A stretch of DNA of 64,000 bases from Actinomucor elegans (lineage: Eukaryota; Mucoromycota; Mucoromycetes; Mucorales; Mucoraceae). The position numbers and the translations under genes were made by a program. The notes beneath the pieces were generated by a model. That model did no database searches and was not told the origin of the DNA. It worked only from the letters and a program-made list of their open reading frames with translations. Where the stretch lies: contig JAMSLZ010000001.1 in NCBI GenBank assembly GCA_026027325.1, forward strand, positions 2,666,001 through 2,730,000, read 5' to 3'. Of the stretch, positions 35,970 to 49,255 are shown one piece after another; the first letter of the stretch is position 1; each line of letters begins with the position of its first letter.

Positions 35970-36228
35970 CTCTCCTTCTACTTCACCTTCCTTGGGTTCA
36001 TGCCTCTTCAATTGGTTTTCCTTTAAAGCTCGCATAGTTTAACAGATAACACCCTGCTAGCTTCATGATTTCTTTTACTTTTTTTTTGCTCCTTCATCTT
36101 GAAGAGGCTTTTATATTTCACCCTCCGTTTGATTTAGCCTGGGCAGTAGAGGTGTACCTAATTAACACCGCGCTTAAAAAGGCTTTTTATGTATGTATAT
36201 ATAATAAATCTTTAGTGTTAATCTAACA
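35970..36228 (+). repeat. Three-copy element, copy gamma
   Basis: Starts with a short coding remnant (ISPSTSPSLGSCLFNWF) and continues with GATTTAGCCTGGGCAG, GGTGTACCTAATTAACACC and an AATCTAACA end, matching copies at 9028-9268 and 14744-15005. The frame upstream (35731-36042) may be more of the same degraded element. Confidence 0.65.
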
Positions 36229-36572
36229 AATATAGTTCCCGAGGTTCGTAAAAGAAAAGGCTATCTCTTTAATTCCGTTTTTTTTTAATGATACTAACAC
36301 TTCAAATATTTATTAACAAAGTTTGTGTACGGATTGAATGGTGTGCAAAAAAAAAACCTCCCTCGTATTTTGTAGAATCCATGGAGTTTTTTTTTTGAAG
36401 GTGCAACTATCTAATATCAATTCACACTAATTACAAATGATGCTTCCAAAATGTAGACTTAATCCCCCCCCCCCTTAGCGACCAAACCGGAATTTAAAAT
36501 ATAGGTCTTCTCAGGATATCTATTTCGGGATATTTTTCTAGGACTATCTATCGTATTTGCTTCATCTCCAGA

Positions 36573-36656
36573 AGATCCCTTGATCGATTTTGGTCAGAAA
36601 TCGTGTTCGATTAGTCCATTCATATTTAAAACGATTAGCTGCATCTACTACAGCTG
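36573..36656 (+). repeat. Dispersed palindromic repeat, copy R2
   Basis: Block order AGATCCCTTGATCGATTTTG, GTCAGAAATCGTGTTCGATT, CATTCATATTTAAAACGATT, AGCTGCATCTACTACAGCTG. The end block AGCTGCATC..ACAGCT is itself a partial palindrome. Confidence 0.7.
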
Positions 36657-36747
36657 TAATATTTTGAATTGCTATTAGTATACATTATACGTCTGATAAG
36701 TAGACGTAAAGTTATGTATACATTGTAGAACAAGGCCTGCTCATGTA

Positions 36748-36830
36748 TAGATCCCTCGACCGATCTAGATCAAAGGTTGTATTTGATTAGCGCTCTATAT
36801 TCAGAATGAGCCGCTGAATCTATTACAGCT
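36748..36830 (+). repeat. Dispersed palindromic repeat, copy R3
   Basis: Block order TAGATCCCTCGACCGATCTA, GATCAAAGGTTGTATTTGAT, CTCTATATTCAGAATGAGCC, GCTGAATCTATTACAGCT. Starts 175 bp after copy R2. Confidence 0.75.
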
Positions 36831-36879
36831 TTTATATGACTGAATATTGATCTAATAAATCGTGTGCATTGAGAGTTAT

Positions 36880-37085
36880 ATGGAATATAAGTTGATTTTT
36901 ACTACAAAAGAGACTATAACAATTCGATTACGCTGAACGTACGGTTTGTTTATTGGTGTAAAAGAAAACACCAAGATCTCTATATTGCACAGCTTGAGAT
37001 CTATTAAATATTGTATTATTATTGAATGCCAGATTAGATGAGCTGAGATCTTAAATATGTGTAGTGCTTTGTATCTTGACACCGC
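36880..37085 (-). repeat. Interspersed repeat, inverted partner of 8338-8545
   Basis: The reverse complement of this stretch is closely similar to 8338-8545 over about 200 bp. The two lie 28 kb apart in opposite orientation. No end signatures were recognised. Confidence 0.85.
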
Positions 37086-37126
37086 ATAGTATCGTCCAGA
37101 TATATGCTCATTCTAAAGATTGTATG

Positions 37127-37206
37127 TAGATCGCCTGACCAATTCGGTCAAAATTCGCTCTTGAATAGCGATGCATATTCGGAATGGGTCGCTGCATCAG
37201 CTAGGG
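37127..37206 (+). repeat. Dispersed palindromic repeat, copy R4
   Basis: Block order TAGATCGCCTGACCAATTCG, GTCAAAATTCGCTCTTGAAT, GCATATTCGGAATGGGTC, GCTGCATCAGCTAGGG. Starts about 380 bp after R3, roughly twice the R2-R3 spacing. Confidence 0.7.
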
Positions 37207-37476
37207 TCTTTTCTATTTAGCTAAACAGCAATAAACTATCGTACTATTAGTATATTACATGCATTTCTAGATCACATTACTCGAAAAGTGATGCATAAAG
37301 TCTTTTAGTATGTTTCTTTTGACAAGTTTTATTGTTTTATTGGAATAAACTTTAGTTGCGTGTGAGGTGTATATGTGAAATGAACATAAAATGAATAAAA
37401 AAAAATGAAGATACAGAGGAGAATATATAACGATTATTTTGAAAGAAATGGCGGATGGAGAGGGATTTTTTGATAT

Positions 37477-39757
<2,281 letters not shown>

Positions 39758-42158
39758 AGTTTACAAGAAGTTAAAAGATGAAGAGATGAGGAAAAGAAGA
39801 AAACGAAAAGACAAGCAAATGTCCCTTATTATATACAAACTTGTATTTTCCGCGGATTCTATTTTGCTTAGTTACGTCCCGCGGTCTACATTGGGCTTGA
39901 AATAAAATCTCGTTTTCCGCGGTGCTGGGTTAAGCCTTAAAATACCTTCCAATCACTAAAGACCCGTCTATTTTCGCATTTATTTGATATATTAATCACA
40001 AAAAACGGATCGAGAACGTCTTTCAAACTTTATTTTGATGTTTTGGGGTCATGCTTCTCTATGATTTACATGGTGCATACAAAATAGCATAATCAAAGTA
40101 TTCCAACTTTGATCTCTTTTTCAGTCGAACCATTTCTTACGCGTCTTTAATCAGAATTCAAAGCCAGTGCGTTTGGATATATACAATACATGTGGAATAA
40201 GAACTCAGAATTAAGAATGAGATACTTTTCTATATTTGCATAATGGAAACCTCATTATACTCGGTCCTCGTTTCTTTTTGTTTATTCCGAAACGTGTTTT
40301 TAAGGTTTTCAAATAGAAATGTATTCTCTTGATCTACTGTGATTTTGGTTGGAAGGTATTCAAGGTAACACATTCTCATTTGAAATGATGGTATCTATAA
40401 ATAACTCTCTCTCTCCCCCCTTTTTTTCTTTGGCCCTCATCTTCTTTTGATTATGCTAAAAAGGTGCTTCTAGAGCACCTCCATTTCCATTTAGTTCTAA
40501 TCAACTAGAAATCAACTATTACCATTTTTACATAGTAAAGTTATCGAATTTTGTTTGAAATACGCTGCAAATTATTTTAACTGTAAATTACTCATCAGAT
40601 GTGACATTTTGATCCAGATGGATCGAGATTGCGTTTGATTAAATACCCCCAAGCCAGTTCCGGGAAGCACATTCAATAAAAGTGTTTCCATATCCGATGT
40701 CCAATCAAAAGACGTGTCTACCAATGAATAATTATTTCGGACCTTGATATTACGATTTTATGCCGAGATTACAGTGCACAAGGTGATAAATACCAATTAG
40801 CCTGATAAATTATAGAGTACCACGTCCTCCTTTTTAATGGCACACATTTTGTAAGAAACGCGACATTTTAGTACAAGCCATAAAAGCATTATATTTCCGA
40901 AGCAGCAGAGCTTCTTTCCTGGTCAAGCTGTGATCATTGAAATCAATGTATTAAAAAAAGCTTTTATTTTACTTGTTTTCCGGAAATCACAGCTATTCTT
41001 TGCTTGATAGCTGAAATAGACCTGATTTTGCGGCGTCTGTCAAAAATACATCAAAAGATAATATTTACATTGTGCTAGCACGATTCACAAAAATCAGTTT
41101 CCTAGGACTCACTCAGAATTCAATTTTAAACCATGTTTTAATCAAAATAGACTGGTGATACGCAAAAATTACGTTAATAACATCTTAATGTCGATTTTTA
41201 ATGTGCATTTAATAGTATCAAGCACTTTTCATCATTTCTTCTAACTAAAAAAGCTTGATAAAATCCAATTTTTTGGAGGTTTTATACATACAATCATGAA
41301 TCAAGTGCCTTGAATTGATAAAAACTACTTACAAAATAAACTCAGATTTTCTGCAACGTGTTGGACCTACGATATTAATATCAAGCAACCTTCTATAGTC
41401 TCAAATAAATGATAATAAACATGATACGGAGTTAGAAATGGTATGCTACCAAACTTCAAGGAAAAAGCCTTTGTAAATTTTCAGGGATCATTAATGGACA
41501 TTCTACTCATCACAGTTTAGTGTCGCATCGAGTAACTTGTACATGTTTTTAATAAATCACTATACACATTAGAGCCCTTATTTATATAAAGTACTTTGCG
41601 TTTACTCTATTTTGGCAATTAGTATAGAATTATATACAATCCACAAAAGTTAGGCCTAATGTTTAATAAATCTTTTAATTGATCTTGATCTAATGCCGCA
41701 TCTGTAAAGTAATCTGGGCTTATAATGAGTTGCCTTGTCTACACTACAATTACTGTTTATTTGCAGCGCAATACATGTATTTCATTTGTCATTAAATAGC
41801 TGCGAATTATACGACTTGAAACTTAAATTCTAGAGTACGAGATCATTGCAACTCAACACCGCATATATAGGGTACGCTCATGCTTGGAGAGAGCCACTGT
41901 ATCCAAGAATAACTTCAGTTGTATTCAGTACAGTTGGTTTGTTACAGCAACTACCAAATCAACAATTTAAGTATTTTTTTAAAATCTTCATTGGCTAGAT
42001 TAAATATCCGATCACTTTATACAATCAACCTATTGGGCCGATTGATAAAGTCTTCATTTTCAAACAATGTGTGACTCGTTTTGTGACCTGGCGATTCTGT
42101 TAGCTTCATTTAACCATACTGTGTTTACCCTTGTCACTTTTACATCAACACAACCAAC
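39758..42158. other. Intergenic region, no gene recognised
   Basis: About 2.4 kb between the divergent GFAT and Tim9 genes. The first 150 bp hold GC-richer blocks (TTTCCGCGG twice, CCCGCGG) within the GFAT promoter. A minus-strand copy of the short palindromic family lies at about 40575-40640 and a plus-strand one at about 41669-41735. The rest has nothing I can name. Confidence 0.6.
39849..39922. promoter_or_regulatory. Repeated CCGCGG blocks upstream of GFAT
   Basis: TTTTCCGCGG occurs at about 39846-39855 and 39912-39921, and TCCCGCGG at about 39877-39884, all within 165 bp upstream of the GFAT start codon in otherwise AT-rich DNA. The palindromic CCGCGG core and repetition suggest a transcription-factor site. 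No factor can be named. Confidence 0.4.
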
Positions 42159-42620
42159 ATGGATTTCTCCCGATTCAACCAAGCCGAACAGGCTCAAATT
42201 GCTGCCATGATTGAGCACAAGCAAGTAAGATTGACGATCCCGGCTTTTTTTTTTGTACCAAACTTGTTCTAATTTTGCGCGTTTCTAATAGATGAAGGAC
42301 TTTATGAGACTCTATAGCAACTTGGTTCAACGTTGTTTCGATGACTGTACCAACGATTTCACCACCAAGTCATTGACTGGCAAGGAGGTAGGAAATAAAT
42401 ATACTATAATGGCTTCTTTACATATATATATTGACTTGCTTTGTGATGGATCTATAGGAAGGTTGTGTTAACAAGTGCGCTGATAAGTTCTTGAAGCACT
42501 CTGAGAGAGTTGGTGCTCGTTTCGCTGAACTTAGTCAAAACGTAAGTGATAAACCGCGTTATTTTTCATGTATGGGTATTGATGTGAATTTTATTATTGT
42601 AGATGAGCCCTCCACAATAA
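42159..42620 (+). CDS. TIM9: Mitochondrial intermembrane-space chaperone Tim9
   Basis: Four exons: 42159-42224, 42292-42387, 42458-42541 and 42603-42620, giving 87 residues. The twin CX3C motif is complete (Cys37, Cys41 and Cys57, Cys61) and the stretches [14 protein letters not shown] and [14 protein letters not shown] are those of Tim9. With Tim10 it forms the hexamer that carries hydrophobic precursors to TIM22 and the sorting machinery. The last coding exon is only 18 nt (MSPPQ). The stop codon is 91 bp from the stop codon of the convergent RING ligase gene. Confidence 0.97.
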
Positions 42621-42711
42621 AGGAGTGTAGAATATTATATAGAAAAGAATAAAAAAAAGCTGGTTGATATATCGGTAGTTATTAGGTTTACATAAAAATG
42701 TAAGTGGTATA

Positions 42712-44173
42712 TTATTTTGGACTGGATGCTTCTTGAGGCGAAGGCGGTGACAGATACCTTCTGCAAGTGGGACAGGTTGGCTTAGAAACATGATGCTGTA
42801 TCCATGAATGCAGACAATGCCTAAATAAAAATCGTCAGTATACTGGTATATTTTTGATATAAATGCATCTTTACAAGTGAAATATATGTCCGCAGGCTAG
42901 TTTCTTGGCTGTTTTCATCTTTTCTCGGCAAATGGCACAGTCATCATTGTGATTGGACAGCTCTTCCATGGATGCATTAACGTATCTATCGCGAACATAC
43001 GACATGGCTCTCCATCTATCTCGGTAGATAATGACTTTGTTATGTAAGTTCTTGAGTACACTGCGGACATTCAAGAACAAGACAATATCCACTAATCCAA
43101 ATGATATACCATGCATCCACTAAGTTTTAAAAAAGGATTAGAAACTACCATAGTATACAATAAGAGACTTTACCATCAATTGCAAGTATTGTAATAGAGT
43201 ACAGCCGAGAATCAACACATCTGCACTTAATTCTGTATAGTAATTGATCAATCTTTTACTTTCGAATCCGTTCTCCCTCCATTGATCCATTAGATGTGTC
43301 GTGTATTTAATTAAAACTTGGGTTGTATCCAGGACTACTGGTAAAAACTAGATACTGGTCAGTACACTTTTGTCAGGAATCGATTATCTTCTTACCTCCA
43401 ATGTCAAAAAGGCTAAAGAGGTTGGAAACAGATACAGTGAACCCAGGTACCAGATGATATTGCTAAACAGTATCGTTGATAACAATACTGTAATCTTGTA
43501 GTACTTTTGTAGAGATACGAACGCTACTGTAGTTAACTGTCCAATAATTGAATTAGAGCAAAGATCTTTTTGCGACAAATAGCAGCTTACATTATCTAGC
43601 CTATCTCGAGAAAGGAGACTGAATATACGCATGAAACCTAATACGCCAATCCACATGGATAATCTTAGGATATGTCTCCAGACAGGATCCATCACAGCTC
43701 CAATGAAAATCACTTTAAACAGCAAGAAATTCAACATACGATCATACATGTGCTATCAAGTAACCCAAGATCAGTTCATATTCTAATAGTATTTTTTTAA
43801 CTTTGCTACCTGACTTTCCATGGGCCATAATTCACCAAAGACTAGCTTAATGATACCTCTTCCGACGAGTAAACTTCCACAAATGGTCATATTCACATGA
43901 GCCTTGAGTTAAAATGGGACATTAAACAAACTGCCAAGTGCCATACTTGTATGAAATTACCAGTAGACTTATTTTTCGAGATTCGACGTGTGAAAAGTAA
44001 GCAACAATATAGCTTCGACTGCATATTTGGTTTGTTGATAATATAGAACTCGGGTCTTTGGAATAACACGTAGTCCAAATATCAGAGCTTAAAAAGGACC
44101 TCAAGGTGACAATGAAGGCTACAGCGAAAGTGATAGTCGAAACAAGAGCATAGGTCGGTATATCGTATTTCAT
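42712..44173 (-). CDS. gp78/AMFR-like ER membrane RING-H2 ubiquitin ligase
   Basis: Seven exons on the minus strand: 43961-44173, 43810-43902, 43591-43752, 43396-43536, 43174-43347, 42875-43119 and 42712-42820, giving 378 residues. Several hydrophobic segments occupy the first 290 residues, then a RING-H2 finger: Cys322, Cys325, Cys337, His339, His342, Cys345, Cys359 and Cys362. The membrane part follows gp78 more than Hrd1 (ICGSLLVGRGIIKLVFGELWPMES, ILGCTLLQYLQLMWMHGISFGLVD, RWRAMSYVRDRYVNAS). gp78-type ligases mark misfolded ER proteins for degradation. The CUE and p97-binding tail of animal gp78 is absent: only 16 residues follow the RING. The 54-nt intron at 43537-43590 is free of stops and in frame. 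Start could also be the ATG at 44188, five codons upstream. Confidence 0.8.
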
Positions 44174-44328
44174 ATATTTACAATACAAGTGGTATATGGG
44201 AAAAAAAATAAAGTATATTTACAAGAGCAAAAAAAAAAATAACGAACTCATTTGCTTAGGAGTGCAGATAGAAATAACAGGCCCTATAAAAAACTTTCTC
44301 TTGCTCCTCATTGGGCAATAATAACGTC

Positions 44329-47300
44329 TTACTGTATTTGATAAATAGATTCTAGTATCTCTGAAGCATCTAATTCGCTAGAAGACAAATTGAGCGTCAG
44401 TTTCTGCTGTTGCTGTTGCTGTAATAGCTGAAGCTTTTCTTTGGTTTTATACTCTCTACGGCTCATCATGAGTTTAGAAAACAAATTTTCCATTATCAGG
44501 TCATGCTGTTCAGTCATGGTATCTACGGCAAAAAAATGGGTTAGATATATCTTGCCAATGCTTTCAAGAAAGAATACTGTACAATCACTCATATCAATGC
44601 CTTTGCCTTTACTGATCTGCCCTCCTCCATTACGTGCTTGGCTTCTACGTTCGGCTTCATACTTCTTTTGTGCTTCAATACGTTCACGTGTTTGTTTCAA
44701 TACCAAGAGTTCAGCGGAGCATTTCTATATATATACATATATATTTCGTTAGTAAAGCACCATTAAAGAGTAGTATTTCATTTCTTACCTGCCAACTGGC
44801 TAAAAAGGTATGAAAGATTTTGAAGAACTCATTTGGTTGCATCTTGTTTGCATCTTCCCCATAAAAAGTCACTGCGCTTTCATATGAACTTTCAGATTTT
44901 TTTTGCAAGTGCTCAATGGTATCAAACTTCTTTTGAGCCTCTATTTGAAACTCTTTCATAGTTTGAATGAACGCATCATCTCCAGATAAAACATCGTATT
45001 TTTTTAAACCTTTTTTGATCTCTGTAAAATCGGACATAAGCTCTGTCTTGTTAACTATTGATTAAAAAAAAGTGCATCAGATTTTTGGAACAAGTTGGCA
45101 TTCTATTATATGTACCTTTGCTTGCATTTTCGCAATACTTGAGTTCACCTAAAAACTCGAGCACTTTGGGAAAGCTGGTTTCTACAGTCTCTACAAGAAA
45201 ATGTAGCAATGTCTTTGAGGTAGCACCTTTTGTATCGATAAGCTGCAAGTCAAACACCAACTGTTAACTTTGAAATAGACATCCATTAATTTAAACTCAC
45301 CTTATTGATGCTCGCGATCTTGATACCAGAAGCGCCTCCACGGCTGGTATTGCCATTCATATAGTTACCTAGTACCAAAATCATCTGCAATAATTGCTTG
45401 AACTTTTTGGAGCCCTTGAGCTCATCTGAAGCTGTTAAGATGCATTCCAGACCCTACAATACAACTGAGATTAATCTTTCTCAATACTACGTGGTGTTGT
45501 TTGATCGCCTACCTTTTGAAGTTCATCCACTGTATCCCAAAAGATCAACTTGAACAGCAAACACTCGAGTCTCAACTTGCATTGCGGAATACTCATCATT
45601 TGAAACATCAACTGATCTGGTACCGACAGCTTGCTACGATCGCCTGTATAGCCCTCCAACTTGACGCGTTCTTCTACCGAAGGTGCAAATTTGATCATAT
45701 TCATCAATATATGTTCTTGCATCAAGCATGCGTCCATTCGCTCAACATACAAACCCAATTGAGCTACGTCAAACGACTTGGGCATACTACTTGTGAGAAA
45801 GATGTTCATATTGTAGGCTTTACGGCTATCAAGTAACTCCACTACGTCACTAACGCGTTTCTTATTTCGACGTATATCCGTAGCAGGTTTTTGAGCAAAT
45901 GTCTTTTCAATGGCCGTGAACACATCCGCTCGAGAGAGCTTGGTAACTATAGATGGGTGCGTAAATACTGGATCAGCTTCGCCATCGTCAGTATCAGTGT
46001 CTGATGCATCCTCAAGATGATCCCATATCGTATTACCGAGCTGGCGGCGATGAATCTTTTCCCACTCGACGAACTTGAGCTTTTGTTTGGACTGATGCGT
46101 TTGCTGTTGTGCTCCAAGAGGTGGAGGCGGAGGTACAAGCGATCCTCCGCTAATTGGAGGTGGAGGTGGCGGAGGAAGCGGTGTACCATTCACTGTTAGA
46201 GGAAGCGGTGGTGGAGGGGGCGGTGGAGGGGGTGCTCCGTTTATTGGGGGAGGGGGTGGCGGTGGAGGTACTCCATTAGTTAGTGGAAGTGACACACCAA
46301 TAACTGGTGGTGGTGGTGGTGGTGGTGGAGGTGGTGGTGAAGTATTACTGATTGGTGGTGGTGGTGGTGGTGGTGGTGGTGGTGAAGTATTACTGATTGG
46401 TGGTGGTGGTGGCGGCGGTGGTGGCGGTAAAGCCTCAGTTTGTATAGTAACTGTCTCTGGTAGTGCTGGTGGTGTTGGAGACGGTAGCGGTGGTGATGGT
46501 GATAGGTCATTTTTATCTACTATGTTCGATGCAGGCGTTGGAGGAGAAGATGTGTTTGCATTTTCGGTAGTATGAGCAGGGATTACTGCTGCTAATAGAT
46601 TTATCTTGGATGATCCTGTAGGTGTGGTGGGCGGCGTATCTGCTGAACAATGGGTATAGATAGATGACAGCTGTTCAGCTTTAGCCTCTGGTTGTGATGA
46701 TATTTGGTATTTTTTAGGATTTGGTGTTGGTAATGGTTTGGAGTGTTTGTGACCACTATTAGAGCTTAGCTGTCGATCCACACTCTTACTAATCTTTGAT
46801 TTGATCGCCTCAAAGGATTCATTCTATTATCAAAAGAGATATGAGAATATGTAAATATCTAAGGCTTTACAAACTTACCTGTTCATTCTTTTCAGTTGTA
46901 CGAGCAACCAAAATACAAACTGTTTCGTATAATTTTTTTATTTGGCCATCCATCATTTCCAAAGTCTTTCTATGGTCCAATTCAATGTCGTTTAGTCTTT
47001 GCTGTAATACAGAGTTGGTTTGATTGGCAATACGAAGACTGCGTTCCAAAGCTTCGTTCTTGATCCGATATTTTCCAACAAGGCCGTCTAAATAATGAAA
47101 GGTCAAGCTTTATTGCCTGTAACAACGTTTGCGTTATTTACCTGCTTTCAGGTCGACTTGCACTCTTAATGCTGCTTCGCGTTCAAGCGCCTTGGCAGCC
47201 ATTTCTCTGGCTTCGTCTGCGTCTTGCAAAGCTGCTTCTAACTCATCTTCTTCTGCAAACTTGGATATCAAGTCCTTGACAGTTAATCCATATGTATTTG

Positions 47301-49036
47301 AAAAGCTATTTGAGCCACCTTTTCTGTCCATTGTGATTTGTGAAACAAAATGTTCCACCAACTGATAGTATCGATTCTTGGTTTCTGAATCGCACTGCAT
47401 CAATAAAAAGTGCTGCAATAGAGTTTGGAGATAATCATAAGCTCGTGTTCCATTGATGGAAGCCAGGATTTTCTCTAATATTTCAGAAGGCTCCGTACTG
47501 TCTCCCAAAACCATATGAGCAATCGTATCGCTATCCTCCAGCTCACGAAATTCTTCCAGTTTCGAGTTCATCAATTCGTTGTTAAACGATCGCATCTGCT
47601 CAAACACTTGTGCTAGTCCGCCTTGATAAAGTTGATTTCTTAAGGTGATACGTGCATCACGATCTTCCATAGTATCTGGATCTACAATGGCTAGAATCAA
47701 AAGCAGATTGGCAAGCTAAACAAGATTTTAGTGGCTGGTCAGTTTGTTTGTAATACAAAATAACTTTACTGCGTGCTCTGTAACAGGTATGTCAGGATTA
47801 CTTTTCGAGGCAATCTGCCGAACATCCGTGCTAGCACCTACAATGGATCCCATTTTGCCTCGGCCGTTTAGGACAGCTAATAATGTCTTGAGCCACGCAT
47901 CAAATCGGCCATAGTCGCTCTGGCTATCTTTGATCGAATCCATGCCTTGAATAACCATCGTATGACCTTTGGGTTGCTCAAAATAACACATAAATGTTAA
48001 AGCGTCGCAAACAAGTCTTTGTATTGGTAGCGAGGGCGATAAAATGGATCGAGTTAAAGTGATAATATAAAATGGATCGCTCACAACTTGCTGAATACCA
48101 TACTATAAAAATATGGTCAACTGAGTATTCTCCTCTCCCCCCCCCCTTTAGATCACTATTAGAGCCTTACATAGTTGTTAAATAGCTGCCGCAAGCACTT
48201 GATGATCTCCAGTTCCAACTGGCATTCACGTTGATTTCTGTATTATTTAAATACTTGAGTTCACCAATAGATATATCAGATGTGTATCAAGTTTTTACCT
48301 ATTTGCGAGCTTATTGATAAAGGACAGTTCTTCAAATAAGGCCTTAATTCCATTCTGCTCAATAAACTCCTGAGCCCACCTGTCTCTACAAGTTAGATGA
48401 TACGCTAGATGAAGACGAATGTTTATTACCTGATTGGCATAGTTCTTAACCTTACAGACAGATCGGATACCAACTTGGATCGCACTTCTAACTTGGAATC
48501 TCTCTTCAGCAAAGAGTTTATGTAATATATAGGTGATAATAGATAATCAGGGTTGGTGTGAGGCTCTATTGAATTTCCAGCTGCTTCAGCATTGCTACTA
48601 CCCGTGTTTTGATGATGTGTTCCAATGGACATCCTATTGTTTGGGTTCTTTTTGCCAACCACAGTGCCCATCGAAGTTAAAGCGCTTTCGTTACAAAGGA
48701 TAAACCATTTCTTGTCTGCTGTTAGGTCTCGTACGCTAGCATCGTTTGTGCTGATACTAAGTCTTGACTATAAAAAAGAATTTAGTTGAGAAGAGGTGCT
48801 TTGTAATGTATTCTTACAGCTGCTTTTTCGAAAAGCCTATCTATTTCTGCATCGGATGGTTTATTCTTAAGACTGCTGCTATTGAGTCCTGTAGATGATG
48901 AGCTGGATATAGTTGAGGGTATGGATAACGTAGATACTATTGAACCAGGTTAATAAGCACTGTTTTATTCCATATGAAGATATTTACATCGTTTTGAGTC
49001 TGATGACTGCTTCCTTTTATTTCTAAAGAATGCCAT
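44329..49036 (-). CDS. Diaphanous-type formin (GBD/FH3-FH1-FH2)
   Basis: Fourteen exons on the minus strand: 48988-49036, 48818-48936, 48430-48767, 48299-48379, 48171-48237, 47770-48102, 47142-47715, 46879-47087, 45513-46823, 45301-45453, 45116-45242, 44789-45054, 44583-44724 and 44329-44522, giving 1320 residues. Formins nucleate and elongate unbranched actin filaments at hyphal tips, septa and cables, under Rho GTPase control. In order: GTPase-binding and FH3 armadillo region (about 20-510, e.g. IKCLRQLFNNYYGIQQVV), coiled coil (about 520-600), proline-rich FH1 (about 697-826, up to 13 Pro in a row, profilin-binding), FH2 from about 838 (FVEWEKIHRRQLGNTIWDHL) with the lasso-post and LGNYMN..GGASGIKIASI block, and a Gln-rich C-terminal tail with RREYKTKE that could be part of the autoregulatory region. 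It resembles fungal Bni1/SepA. In FH1 the unit ISNTSPPPPPP is repeated, coded by GGT/GGC-type repeats read on the plus strand at about 46200-46440. Confidence 0.92.
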
Positions 49037-49255
49037 CAAATAAGTTATAAAGAAGAAAAGGAACAAGAATATAAAATGAAGTGATGTTTCTTTGAGAGGG
49101 TACGTTGTTTTCATCTAGACCCAAAAAGGAAATACAATGCTTAAGAGCAATAATGTTTAATATGGTGATATGCGCTATGCTTTGTGGAGGCTTGCTACCA
49201 TAATAAGTATATAATATGTGCAAAATGAATATATCGAATGGTAATAGAAATGAAA

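Larger units (their letters stand above)
35445..37476. other. Repeat-rich intergenic region
   Basis: About 2 kb between the convergent metallopeptidase and GFAT genes. It holds copy gamma of the three-copy element, three copies of the short palindromic repeat (R2-R4), the inverted partner of the repeat at 8338, and homopolymer runs (A18 at about 35743, T- and C-runs at 36270-36475). No gene is apparent. Confidence 0.7.

Noticed and set aside
36573..37206. Regularly spaced repeats considered as a CRISPR-like array
   Set aside because: Copies are diverged, the spacing varies, both orientations occur elsewhere, and the window is eukaryotic.
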